Assembly (NCBI RefSeq): GCF_008868125.1 | Contig: NZ_WAAQ01000001.1 | Coordinates: 1 to 64,000 of the forward strand | Source: Microbacterium maritypicum | GTDB lineage: Bacteria; Actinomycetota; Actinomycetes; Actinomycetales; Microbacteriaceae | Direction: 5' to 3' | Length of the DNA stretch: 64,000 nucleotides | Position numbers and translations under genes: made by a program | Notes under the pieces: generated by a model | What the model saw: the letters and a program-made list of their open reading frames with translations, nothing else | The model's database searches: none | Told to the model about the DNA's origin: nothing | In this document: positions 23,781 through 31,772 of the stretch, piece by piece | Layout of the letters: each line of letters opens with the position of its first letter | How positions within the stretch are numbered: position 1 is the stretch's first letter

Positions 23781-24986
23781 TCAGCCCACGGGCCTCGCGC
23801 TCACGGCCTCGCGCACGAGGATCGCGCGCCTCATGTCGACCATGATCGGGTCGAAGAAGCGCTCCCGATAGCGGGCCTCGCTCACGGCGGAGAACACGAA
23901 CGGCAGGGCCGCGATCACCGAGAGCAGGGTGGCCGCCTTGAGCAGGTTCACGGTGAGCGGCAGCTTCGCTCCGAAGAACTCCAGAGGCTGGACGGCGAGC
24001 GGCTGCGCGGCGCTGCCGGGGCCGAGCCAGATGCCGACGACCCCCGTGGGGACCGCGATGCCGCCGATCACGATCAGCAGCGCCGCGAGGAGGCCCGCGA
24101 AGAACAGCGCCTGCACCAGTTGCGCGACGGTCATGGCGAGCAGGATGTTGATGCGCTGCGGTGCGCGCAGTCGACCCGGAGCGCCGGGCAGGAGGCGGTG
24201 CCCTTCGGCGGGGGTGCCGAGCAGCAGTGCGCTTCGCTGTTCCGCTGTGGGCGCCTGCGCGTCGTCGTCGATCTCGGACGCACTGACCCGCAGTACGACG
24301 ATGCCGGCGAGCACGGCGACGACGAGGCCGAGCAGGGCGATCGATCCCCAGGACAGGGCGGAGGCCATCTGCCACACCTCGGCCGAGAAGAAGGAGAACA
24401 CGACGAGCATCAGGATGACCGGGAGAGCGATCGAGGCCATGTGTCCGATCGCCGAGGCGTTGCGCACCGCGAGGCGCGAGGCCCAGGAGATCATCGCGCC
24501 ACCGCCCATGCCGGTGACCAGGATGCAGAGAGCGAGGACGAGTATCGTCCGCAGGACCGGACCGACGGTCGCATCCGGCTGGACGCTGTAGCCGTAGCTG
24601 ATCGTGAAGGCGAGGCACGCGGCGATCAGGAGGAGCGCGACCGCCGTGCCGATGCCCATCGGGAGGCGACGCAGCACGGCGCGCACCAGGAAGTAGGCGG
24701 CCCAGGCGAGCCCTGCCGAGAGCGTGAAGAGTACGACGGCGACGACCACGACGAAGGCGGCCTCCTCGGCCGAGTCGTCGAGCGCGAAGTCGAACACGAC
24801 CTCGATCCCGTCCTGGAAGAGATAGGCCGCCACCGCGACCCAGGCGATCAGCGGCGCGACGCGTCGCGGAAGGTCGGTGAACCAGCGCCGCAGCGGCACG
24901 AACGTCGGAAGGCCCTGTTCACGGAACCAGCGGTCGGCGTCGCGCTTCGTGCTGTGCGGCTTCGGCGAGGGCGGGGACGTGGGCAT
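23781..24986 (-). CDS. Hypothetical multi-pass membrane protein
   Basis: 401 residues with about nine TM helices spread from 42 to 390 and a central soluble loop (about 245-290). The N-terminus is a short charged cytoplasmic stretch (HSTKRDADRWFREQGLPTFVP) that precedes the first helix. No transporter motif recognised. It is divergent from the HNH gene and stands alone; the 124 bases downstream show no gene. Confidence 0.7.
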   Translation of the reverse strand: MPTSPPSPKPHSTKRDADRWFREQGLPTFVPLRRWFTDLPRRVAPLIAWVAVAAYLFQDGIEVVFDFALDDSAEEAAFVVVVAVVLFTLSAGLAWAAYFLVRAVLRRLPMGIGTAVALLLIAACLAFTISYGYSVQPDATVGPVLRTILVLALCILVTGMGGGAMISWASRLAVRNASAIGHMASIALPVILMLVVFSFFSAEVWQMASALSWGSIALLGLVVAVLAGIVVLRVSASEIDDDAQAPTAEQRSALLLGTPAEGHRLLPGAPGRLRAPQRINILLAMTVAQLVQALFFAGLLAALLIVIGGIAVPTGVVGIWLGPGSAAQPLAVQPLEFFGAKLPLTVNLLKAATLLSVIAALPFVFSAVSEARYRERFFDPIMVDMRRAILVREAVSARPVG

Positions 24987-25019
24987 GGCGATGAGATTAC
25001 GGCATCCGCGATGCCCGAG

Positions 25020-25062
25020 TTATCCACAACCCTTCTGAATCTTCGAATATATGTTCTAAACT
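25020..25062 (+). promoter_or_regulatory. LexA-like SOS box, with a DnaA-box match, before the DUF222-HNH gene
   Basis: CGAATATATGTTCT (25044-25057) keeps GAA-N6-TTC of the actinobacterial LexA box (CGAAC-N4-GTTCG), with two mismatches in the arms. It lies 11 bases before the start codon, over the likely -10. TTATCCACA (25020-25028) is an exact DnaA-box consensus. DUF222/13E12-type genes are known in mycobacteria to belong to the DNA-damage response, which supports the LexA reading. Confidence 0.5.
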
Positions 25063-25068
25063 GGAGGC

Positions 25069-26418
25069 ATGGCGAACCCGCATCTGAACCCCGTCCTCGA
25101 GGCAGTGAAGTGCCTCGAAGACGTGTGGGGCGATGCGACGAACGCGAGCGACCTGACCCGAGCGGAGCTGCTCGAGGCGCACCGGGCGTTGGGGCTGGTG
25201 CAGCGTCGGCTCGACGGCGTCCACGCCGAGATCGCGGCGAGCATCGCCCGGGAATCGCGTCCCGAACTGGGAGCTGCGGGTCTCGCCAAGCAGCAGGGCT
25301 TCCGCAGCCCGGCGACCATGATCGCCGCAACGACCGGCGGATCGACAGGCGACGCGGTGCGGCTCGTGAAGGTGGGGGAGGCGACCGCGCCTCGGGCGAA
25401 CCTGATCGGCGAGCCGCTTCCGCCGCGGTATCCCGAGGTGCAGCGGGCGATCGGTGCCGGCGTGCTCGGTGCGGCATCCGCGGCGCTGATCGTGACCCTG
25501 CTCGATCGGGCGCGACTCAAGGTCGGCGTCGACCGCCTCGTCGAGGCCGAGCGACTGCTCGTCGAGCGTGCCGAGGGGCTCTCGCTCGATGATGTGCGCA
25601 AGCTCGTCGCGCATGCCGAAGCCTGGCTCGACTCCGACGGTGTGGCACCGCGCGAAGAAGAGGCCCGGTCGCGGCGCTCGCTGACGATGTTCGAGCGCGA
25701 CGGGTCGCTGCACCTCACCCTGCAGACCGACATCGCCTCCGGGGCTCCCGTGAAGGCGGCGATCCAGGCCTACGTCACGGCGACGTTCCAGACGCGGGCG
25801 CACGCGCTCGACCCCGAGGCGCCCGATGCCGACCGTCGCACGGTCGGAATGATCCAGGCCGACGCGCTCACAGAGATCTGCGCGCATGCGAGCGGATGCG
25901 ACAACGGCGGGCTGCCGGTGTCCGGGGCGACCGTCGTCGTCCGTGTGGGGCTCGGCGACCTGACGACCGGCGCCGGGTTCGCGACGGTCGACGGCCTTGA
26001 CGAGCCGGTCAGCATCGCTGCATGTCGTCGGATGGCGGCGGGCGGTGGCATCATCCCCGTCGTGCTCGGCGGTGCAGGCGAGATCCTCGACTGGGGACGC
26101 GAGAAGCGGTTGTTCACCCGTGCGCAGAGGCTCGCGCTCGTGGAGCGCGACGGCGGCTGTGTCATGTGCGGGCTGCCCCCGCAACTGACCAGGGCGCATC
26201 ATCTGCGCTGGTGGCAACGTGATGGCGGATCGACCGATCTCGACAACGGCGTGCTGCTCTGCGACAGCTGTCACCACCGCATCCACGACAACGAGTGGGA
26301 GATCAGGATCGAGGGGTGCGGCTTCGCCGCGCGGGTGTGGCTCATCCTGCCGCCGAGCGTCGACCCCGAGCGCAGACCGAGACTCGGCGGCAGAGCCCGG
26401 TACGACATCGCGGCGTGA
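25069..26418 (+). CDS. DUF222 domain HNH endonuclease-like protein (13E12 family)
   Basis: 449 residues. The DUF222 region (about 10-310) includes RAELLEAHRALGLVQRRLDGVHAEI and DRRTVGMIQADALTEI. The C-terminal HNH nuclease (about 345-410) shows CVMCGLPP, AHHLRWWQRDGGSTDLDNGVLLC and CHHRIHDNEWEI, with the CxxC...CxxC zinc and the His residues of the active site present. ATG 25069 has CTGGAGG. Widespread in actinobacteria in many copies; role uncertain, probably DNA-damage linked. Confidence 0.9.
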   Translation: MANPHLNPVLEAVKCLEDVWGDATNASDLTRAELLEAHRALGLVQRRLDGVHAEIAASIARESRPELGAAGLAKQQGFRSPATMIAATTGGSTGDAVRLVKVGEATAPRANLIGEPLPPRYPEVQRAIGAGVLGAASAALIVTLLDRARLKVGVDRLVEAERLLVERAEGLSLDDVRKLVAHAEAWLDSDGVAPREEEARSRRSLTMFERDGSLHLTLQTDIASGAPVKAAIQAYVTATFQTRAHALDPEAPDADRRTVGMIQADALTEICAHASGCDNGGLPVSGATVVVRVGLGDLTTGAGFATVDGLDEPVSIAACRRMAAGGGIIPVVLGGAGEILDWGREKRLFTRAQRLALVERDGGCVMCGLPPQLTRAHHLRWWQRDGGSTDLDNGVLLCDSCHHRIHDNEWEIRIEGCGFAARVWLILPPSVDPERRPRLGGRARYDIAA

Positions 26419-26452
26419 GGTGTGAGGGTGTGAGGGTGTGAGGGCGTGAGGG
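26415..26452. repeat. 8-bp tandem repeat after the HNH gene
   Basis: GTGAGGGT/GTGAGGGC units repeated about five times in a row starting at the stop codon. Likely polymerase slippage; could vary between strains. Confidence 0.75.
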
Positions 26453-26489
26453 CGCGCTACGGTCGCTCGGCGCCGTCGCGTCGCTGGAT

Positions 26490-27407
26490 TCAGACGTGCA
26501 CGTCGGCGGGGGATTCCTCGCCCTCGTGGAAGTTGGGCGTCTTGCCGAACAGCCGCGCGACGCCCAGCACGATCCCGACGATGACCAGTCCCAGAAGAAG
26601 GCCAGCGATCGCGGAGATGATCGTGTCCACGATCCAGACCACGACCGGACCGAGGCCGTGGAGCGCGTGCTCCACGGCGTGCAGCATGTCGACCGGGAAG
26701 TGCCAGCCCACCTCGCCGAGGTTGACGAGCACCAGGTGGCCACCGACCCACAGCATCGCGACCGTGCCGAGGATGCTGATGAAGCGGAACACCGCGGGCA
26801 TGGACCGCACGATCCTGGTGCCGGTGTGACGCACGCGCTGCACCGGGTTCTTCGCCATCTTCAGGCCGATGTCGTCGATCTTCACCAGCAGCGCGACGGC
26901 GCCGTAGACGACGCCCGTCATCAGAAGCGCGATCACGGCGAGGATCGCCAGCGTCGCCCAGATGTCGAGGCCCTTGTCCAGACTCGCCAGCGAGATCAGC
27001 ATGATCTCGGTCGAGAGGATCAGGTCGGTGCGCACCGCACCCAGCACGAGCTTCTTCTCATCGCGCGCGCCTTCGTCGGCGTGGCCGTGCTGCACGCCGA
27101 ACCACTCCAGCACCTTCTCGGCACCCTCGAAGCAGAGGTACGCGCCACCCAGGATCAGCAGGTACGGGAGCACCCAGGGCGCGAACGCGGTGAGCAGCAG
27201 GGCGGCCGGGATGATGATCAGGAACTTGTTCGCGAGCGACCCGAGGGCGATCTTGCCCACGACGGGCAGCTCCCTGGCCGGTGTGAGGCCCTGCACGTAC
27301 TGCGGGGTGACCGCGGCGTCATCGATCACGACGCCGGCCGCCTTCGCCGACGCCTTCATCGCAGCGCTCAGGATGTCATCGACGACGGCGAGCAGTCCAA
27401 CGGACAT
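26490..27407 (-). CDS. DUF808 family membrane protein (YedI-like)
   Basis: 305 residues. Begins GLLAVVDDILSAAMKASAKAAGVVIDDAAVTPQYVQG, which is diagnostic of DUF808. Six or more TM helices follow (for instance FLIIIPAALLLTAFAPWVLPYLLILGGAYLCFEG and several near 150-290). Function unknown; E. coli YedI is a relative. Monocistronic; convergent with the HNH gene. Confidence 0.87.
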   Translation of the reverse strand: MSVGLLAVVDDILSAAMKASAKAAGVVIDDAAVTPQYVQGLTPARELPVVGKIALGSLANKFLIIIPAALLLTAFAPWVLPYLLILGGAYLCFEGAEKVLEWFGVQHGHADEGARDEKKLVLGAVRTDLILSTEIMLISLASLDKGLDIWATLAILAVIALLMTGVVYGAVALLVKIDDIGLKMAKNPVQRVRHTGTRIVRSMPAVFRFISILGTVAMLWVGGHLVLVNLGEVGWHFPVDMLHAVEHALHGLGPVVVWIVDTIISAIAGLLLGLVIVGIVLGVARLFGKTPNFHEGEESPADVHV

Positions 27408-27571
27408 GGGCGGTTCCCCTCGGCAGGTGTGCAGTGCGGAGGCAACTCTATCGAGTCGGAGGGGCCTGGAAACTCACAGCCCGCTCCCAGGGCCACGGGA
27501 CCAAAACGGGCCGCTCGTCGGTTCTCCTTCTATGACGCCGCAGCCAGCGACGTCGGACAAGGAGTCAGATC

Positions 27572-28072
27572 ATGTCGAACGACTACCGCAAGACCCCCGA
27601 GGCCGTCAGCGGCCTCAGCCACCTGCAGTACGAGGTGACCCAGGAGGACGCGACCGAACCGCCGTTCCGCAACGCGTACTGGAACAACCACGAAGACGGC
27701 ATCTACGTCGACGTCGTCTCGGGAGAGCCCCTGTTCTCGTCGACAGACAAGTTCGACAGCGGCACCGGGTGGCCGAGCTTCACCAAGCCCATCGAGGCGG
27801 ACGCGGTGACCACGCGCACCGACCGCTCGCTGTGGATGAAGCGCACAGAGGCGCGTTCGGCCGGAGCCGACAGCCACCTCGGGCACGTCTTCGACGACGG
27901 CCCCCGCGCCGAGGGCGGACTTCGCTACTGCATGAACTCGGCGGCCCTCCGCTTCATCCCGGCTGCCAGTCTGGAGGAGGAGGGGTACGGTCGCTACAGT
28001 CCCCTCTTCGCCGCGACGACGGACACCCCCACCACCGACACCCCCACCGACACCTCTGAGGAGCAGTCATGA
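27572..28072 (+). CDS. msrB: Peptide-methionine (R)-S-oxide reductase
   Basis: 166 residues. [22 protein letters not shown] and the catalytic-cysteine motif [11 protein letters not shown] (Cys near 117) define MsrB. The CxxC zinc pairs found in many MsrB proteins are replaced ([15 protein letters not shown]), so this is the zinc-free form. Repairs Met-R-sulfoxide. The C-terminal tail is a Thr/Asp/Pro-rich addition. Its stop overlaps the msrA ATG by 4 bases. Confidence 0.95.
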   Translation: MSNDYRKTPEAVSGLSHLQYEVTQEDATEPPFRNAYWNNHEDGIYVDVVSGEPLFSSTDKFDSGTGWPSFTKPIEADAVTTRTDRSLWMKRTEARSAGADSHLGHVFDDGPRAEGGLRYCMNSAALRFIPAASLEEEGYGRYSPLFAATTDTPTTDTPTDTSEEQS

Positions 28073-28614
28073 CCGACACGGGAAACATCACCCGCACCCC
28101 TGGCACCGAGACCGCCGTGCTCGCCGGCGGCTGCTTCTGGGGCATGGAAGACCTGATCCGCCGCCAGCCCGGTGTGCTCAGCACCCGGGTCGGCTACACC
28201 GGCGGCTCGAACGACCACGCCACCTACCGCAATCACCCCGGTCACGCCGAGGCGGTCGAGATCGTGTTCGACCCGGCCCAGACGACCTACCGCGACATCC
28301 TGGCGTTCTTCTTCCAGATCCATGACCCGTCGACCCTGAACCGTCAGGGCAACGACGTCGGGTCGAGCTATCGCTCCGCGATCTTCCCGCTCTCCCCTGA
28401 GCAGGAGACGGTCGCGCGCGACACGATCGCGGATGTCGACGCCTCCGGCCTCTGGCCCGCGAAGGCCGTCACCACGATCGAGCCTGCCGGCCCGTTCTGG
28501 CAGGCCGAGGAGGAGCACCAGGACTACCTGATCAAGTACCCCAACGGCTACACCTGCCACTTCCCCCGTGCGGGATGGGTGCTGCCGAAGCGCGACGAAG
28601 CCGCCGCCGTCTGA
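28069..28614 (+). CDS. msrA: Peptide-methionine (S)-S-oxide reductase
   Basis: 181 residues. [14 protein letters not shown] holds the catalytic cysteine (near 23); [25 protein letters not shown] and [19 protein letters not shown] are family blocks. No C-terminal recycling cysteines are seen, so it likely takes electrons directly from thioredoxin or mycothiol systems. Coupled to msrB by an ATGA overlap; together they repair both sulfoxide diastereomers. Confidence 0.95.
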   Translation: MTDTGNITRTPGTETAVLAGGCFWGMEDLIRRQPGVLSTRVGYTGGSNDHATYRNHPGHAEAVEIVFDPAQTTYRDILAFFFQIHDPSTLNRQGNDVGSSYRSAIFPLSPEQETVARDTIADVDASGLWPAKAVTTIEPAGPFWQAEEEHQDYLIKYPNGYTCHFPRAGWVLPKRDEAAAV

Positions 28615-28634
28615 CGACAGCGGTCTCCGGCTGC

Positions 28635-28665
28635 GCGTAGCCCGGTCGTTTCGACCGGGCTACGC
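28635..28665. terminator. Bidirectional terminator between msrA and the hydrolase
   Basis: Perfect 14-bp stem (28635-28648 with 28652-28665) and a TTT loop, lying between the stops of two converging genes. Its right arm runs over the last codons of the alpha/beta hydrolase. Confidence 0.85.
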
Positions 28666-29460
28666 CTCTGCCAGGAACGCCACGGCCGCGTCCTTGAAGT
28701 CACGCGAGCCCGGGGCGTTGAAGTGATTCCGGTTCGGGATCTCGAAGAATCGTCCGTCGGGGGTCGCTGAGGCCAGCGCCCGCGAGCCCTCGATGATGGC
28801 GTCCTTCGATCCGGTGGCGAACAGGATGGGCCGGGTCGGCGCATCAGAGGGGTCGGGGTCGATCATGCCCGACGCCCGCATACCCTCCGCGAGTGCGACC
28901 AGCGCCTGCAGGTCGTTGCCCGGCACCCGCTCGGTCAGCGCGATGTAGTTCTGGGTCGTCCGATCCGCCACCGGCGTGCCGTCGGCGATGTATCTGCGCA
29001 CCTGGTCGAGATCCAGGCGGGCCAGCGGAATGCCGTCAGGAACTCCGCCCAGCACCGCGCGTCCGATGCGGTGCGGCAGCTCGCGCACCACCTCCCAGCC
29101 CACGCGCGCACCGAGCGAGTACCCGACATAGAACGCGTCGTCGACGAGATAGGTGTCCATCACCGTCTCGACATCGGTGACGAGGGTGCGGATGCGGTAG
29201 CCGTCGGGGTCGTGCGGCTTCTCGCTGAGCCCGTGCCCGCGCTGGTCGAGCGCCAGCACGCGATAGCCCGCGCGGGTGAGCTCACGCACCCAGCCGGTCA
29301 GCACCCAGTTGTCGCGTGCGTTCGAGGCGAAGCCGTGCACGATCACCACGACGGGGGCGTCGGGCTCGCCCCAGGTGTAGGTCGCCAGCCGGGTGCCGTC
29401 GGCGGCGTACACCTGCTGGGGCTCGGGCATGCTGGTCAGGTCGGAGAGAGGGACGGCCAC
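28660..29460 (-). CDS. Alpha/beta hydrolase
   Basis: 266 residues. Oxyanion HGF (VVVIVHGFASNARD), strand-5 nucleophile elbow GYSLGARVG (Ser near 118), Asp in LFATGSKDAI and His in NRNHFNAPG make a complete triad. It resembles small ester or epoxide hydrolases; the substrate is unknown. The frame starts at a GTG (29460) with GGAGGA very close to it; ATG 29430 is an alternative. Confidence 0.85.
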   Translation of the reverse strand: MAVPLSDLTSMPEPQQVYAADGTRLATYTWGEPDAPVVVIVHGFASNARDNWVLTGWVRELTRAGYRVLALDQRGHGLSEKPHDPDGYRIRTLVTDVETVMDTYLVDDAFYVGYSLGARVGWEVVRELPHRIGRAVLGGVPDGIPLARLDLDQVRRYIADGTPVADRTTQNYIALTERVPGNDLQALVALAEGMRASGMIDPDPSDAPTRPILFATGSKDAIIEGSRALASATPDGRFFEIPNRNHFNAPGSRDFKDAAVAFLAEA

Positions 29461-29530
29461 TCCTCCATCTTGGACCCGTTCCCGGGTCGTCGGCGCAGGA
29501 CGGTTCCCCCGGGAAAGGCGACACGACGAA

Positions 29531-29567
29531 ACGGCCTCCCGGGGACGAGGTGTCCCCGGGAGGCCGT
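29531..29567 (-). terminator. Terminator after the catalase gene
   Basis: Perfect 16-bp stem (29531-29546 with 29552-29567) and a 5-base loop, 57 bases downstream of the catalase stop. Confidence 0.85.
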
Positions 29568-29627
29568 GCGGATCAGGTGACCGTGCGGATCAGGTGACCC
29601 AGCCGATCAGATGATCGTGCGGATCAG
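29565..29627. repeat. 17-bp direct repeats at the 3' end of the catalase gene
   Basis: CGTGCGGATCAGGTGAC occurs twice in tandem (29565-29581, 29582-29598), with a third partial copy (CGTGCGGATCAG) at 29616-29627 that includes the catalase stop codon. The array touches the terminator stem, so it looks like a duplication of the gene's 3' edge. Confidence 0.8.
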
Positions 29628-31075
29628 AAGCGCGCACGCAGCGCGGCGCCGAGGTCGGCGTCGACGTTCGTCCAGTACTGGAAGAAGCGCTCGCGGATCG
29701 CGTCGATCGTGATCGAGCGCCCCTGGCCGGTGAGGGTCTCCAGGAAGCGCGCCCGCTGCTCGGCGTCGAAGACCTCGCGGTAGAGCGTGCCGGCCTGGCC
29801 GAAGTCGTCGTCTTCGGAGTGCAGGGTGGCGGCGGCGCGCATGAGCTCGCCGTCCGACTCCCAGCTCGCCTCGACGCCGGCCGCGGGATCGGCCTCGGGG
29901 CCGCCCGCAGCGCCGTAGGAGTTCGGGGTGTAGGTGCGGTGCTCGGCCGGGTTGAACCGGTACTGCATCTGCCCCTCGTGCATGTAGTTGCGCACCTCGG
30001 CGGCGTGCGGCTGGTTCACCGGCAGCTGGTTGTAGTTGGCGCCGATGCGGTAGCGCTGCGCGTCGGAGTAGGAGAACACGCGGGCCATGAGCATCTTGTC
30101 GGGCGAGATCCCGGTGCCGGGCACCTGGTTCCCCGGCGAGAACGCGGCCTGCTCGATCTCGGCGAAGAAGTTCTGCGGATTGCGGTTCAGCGTGAACGTG
30201 CCGACCTTGATGCGCGGGTAGTCCTTCTTCGACCAGGTCTTCGTGAGGTCGAAGGGGTTGAAGCGGTAGTCCTTGGCCTCGTCGTACGGCATGATCTGCA
30301 CGAACACATCCCACGAGGGGTTCTCGCCGCGCGCGATCGCGTCGAACAGGTCGCGACGGTAGTAGTCGGCGTCCGAGCCGGCGAGCTTCTCTGCCTCGTC
30401 GGCCTCCATGGTCTCGAAGCCCAGGGTGGAGAGGAAGTGGTACTGCACCCAGAACCGCTCGCCGGCCGCGTTCACCCACTGGTAGGTGTGCGAGCCGTAG
30501 CCGTTCATGTGGCGCCAGCTGCGGGGAAGGCCGCGGTCGCCCATGAGGTACGTGACCTGGTGGGCGGTCTCGGGCGAGAGCGTCCAGAAGTCCCACTGCA
30601 TGTCGGCATCGCGCAGACCCGAGTCGCCGAGGCGCTTCTGCGAGTGGATGAAGTCGGGGAACTTCATGGCGTCGCGCAGGAAGAACGTGGGGGTGTTGTT
30701 GCCGACGATGTCGAGGTTGCCCTCGGTCGAGTAGAAACGCAGCGAGAATCCGCGCACGTCGCGCCAGGTGTCGGGCGACCCCTGCTCTCCGGCGACCGAC
30801 GAGAAGCGGATGAGTGTCTCGCTCACGGCGCCGGGCTGGAACACCGCGGCCCTGGTGTACGCCGACACGTCTTCCGTGACGACGAACTCGCCGAACGCGC
30901 CGCCGCCCTTCGCGTGCGGGTTGCGCTCCGGCACACGCTCCCGGTTGAAGGAGGCGAGCTTCTCGACCAGGTAGCGATCGTGCAGGACGGTGGGGCCGTC
31001 GGCGCCGACCGTGAGGGAGTGCGCGTCGCTCGCGACGGGGGTCCCGGTCTGGGTCGTGGTGGCAGGTTTCGTCAT
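29624..31075 (-). CDS. katA: Monofunctional heme catalase (clade 3-like, small subunit)
   Basis: 483 residues, the usual size of small-subunit catalases. Active-site His lies in [20 protein letters not shown] (near 52), the distal Asn in [13 protein letters not shown], and the proximal heme Tyr in [15 protein letters not shown] (near 340). Breaks down hydrogen peroxide in the cytoplasm. ATG 31075 has AAGGAGAA. It follows the Fur-family regulator by 77 bases in the same direction, the standard regulator-catalase pair. Confidence 0.95.
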   Translation of the reverse strand: MTKPATTTQTGTPVASDAHSLTVGADGPTVLHDRYLVEKLASFNRERVPERNPHAKGGGAFGEFVVTEDVSAYTRAAVFQPGAVSETLIRFSSVAGEQGSPDTWRDVRGFSLRFYSTEGNLDIVGNNTPTFFLRDAMKFPDFIHSQKRLGDSGLRDADMQWDFWTLSPETAHQVTYLMGDRGLPRSWRHMNGYGSHTYQWVNAAGERFWVQYHFLSTLGFETMEADEAEKLAGSDADYYRRDLFDAIARGENPSWDVFVQIMPYDEAKDYRFNPFDLTKTWSKKDYPRIKVGTFTLNRNPQNFFAEIEQAAFSPGNQVPGTGISPDKMLMARVFSYSDAQRYRIGANYNQLPVNQPHAAEVRNYMHEGQMQYRFNPAEHRTYTPNSYGAAGGPEADPAAGVEASWESDGELMRAAATLHSEDDDFGQAGTLYREVFDAEQRARFLETLTGQGRSITIDAIRERFFQYWTNVDADLGAALRARF

Positions 31076-31152
31076 GGTGTTCTCCTTCTCCTTATCCGCA
31101 TCCGCGCAGGCGCGACGAACACCCCATCCGAGGATGGGCGATCGGCGGACTG

Positions 31153-31575
31153 CTACTGTGCGGCGTTCTGGCAACTGGGGCAGAGGCCCCAGAAGGTGAC
31201 TTCGGCTGTCTGGACGGTGAATCCCCCCGTCGAGGACGGGGTGAGACACGGCGCTTCACCGACGACGCAGTCCACATCGCCGATGGCACCGCAGGAGGTG
31301 CAGACGACGTGATGGTGGTTGTCGTCGATGCGCCGCTCGTAGAGCGCCGCGGAGCCTGCCGGTTCGATCCGGCGGATGAGGCCCGCCGTCGTCAGGTCCG
31401 CGAGGATGTTGTGCACCGACTGGATCGACGTGGTCGGCAGCACTTCGGACACAGCGCGGTAGAGCCGTTCCGCGTCTGAATGGGCCATGGAGTCGAGAGC
31501 CTCGAGAACGGCGACGCGGCCCGCGGTCGCACGAAGCCCGGCACCGCGAAGCGCTGAGTCGAGTTCCGTCTCCAT
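31153..31575 (-). CDS. Fur-family (PerR/FurA/CatR-like) peroxide regulator
   Basis: 140 residues. N-terminal winged helix ([18 protein letters not shown]...[18 protein letters not shown]), then the [17 protein letters not shown] dimerisation/metal region and a second CxxC (CPSC) forming the structural zinc site. Peroxide-sensing members repress catalase until oxidised. A palindrome lies 20 bases before the ATG. Placed directly upstream of katA, so autoregulation and katA control are expected. Confidence 0.9.
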   Translation of the reverse strand: METELDSALRGAGLRATAGRVAVLEALDSMAHSDAERLYRAVSEVLPTTSIQSVHNILADLTTAGLIRRIEPAGSAALYERRIDDNHHHVVCTSCGAIGDVDCVVGEAPCLTPSSTGGFTVQTAEVTFWGLCPSCQNAAQ

Positions 31576-31595
31576 GCCTCGAGTGTACCCCGTGA

Positions 31596-31610
31596 TTTGA
31601 ATAACTCAAA
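31596..31610 (-). promoter_or_regulatory. Putative Fur/PerR box before the regulator gene
   Basis: TTTGA-ATAAC-TCAAA, a 5-bp dyad in an AT-rich patch unusual here, 20 bases upstream of the regulator ATG. Position and AT-rich form suit a FurA/CatR autoregulatory operator. Confidence 0.5.
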
Positions 31611-31732
31611 AGAACGAATGCCGGGATTCTGCCTCGGGTCCTTCCGGCACGTTCGGAACTCACCCAGGTGAAGTGGAAAAAACCTGTGGGCTCCGGTGAC
31701 GCCTCCTGTACTCTGGGCAAAATCTCAGCTTG

Positions 31733-31759
31733 AGCGACGAGGACGTCGCTTCTGCGACG
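31733..31759 (+). promoter_or_regulatory. Two mutually exclusive hairpins before the giant surface-protein gene
   Basis: AGCGACG (31733-31739) pairs with CGTCGCT (31744-31750); the same CGTCGC also pairs with GCGACG (31754-31759). The second hairpin ends one base before the GAGGGGG ribosome site (31761-31767). Only one can form at a time. Confidence 0.35.
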
Positions 31760-31772
31760 CGAGGGGGCCTCG

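Noticed and set aside
25020..25028. Chromosomal or plasmid replication origin because of the DnaA box
   Set aside because: One isolated box only; no cluster, AT-rich unwinding region, dnaA/dnaN or rep gene.
31361..31420. tRNA-like GGTTCGATCC string
   Set aside because: Inside the Fur coding sequence, with no cloverleaf partners.
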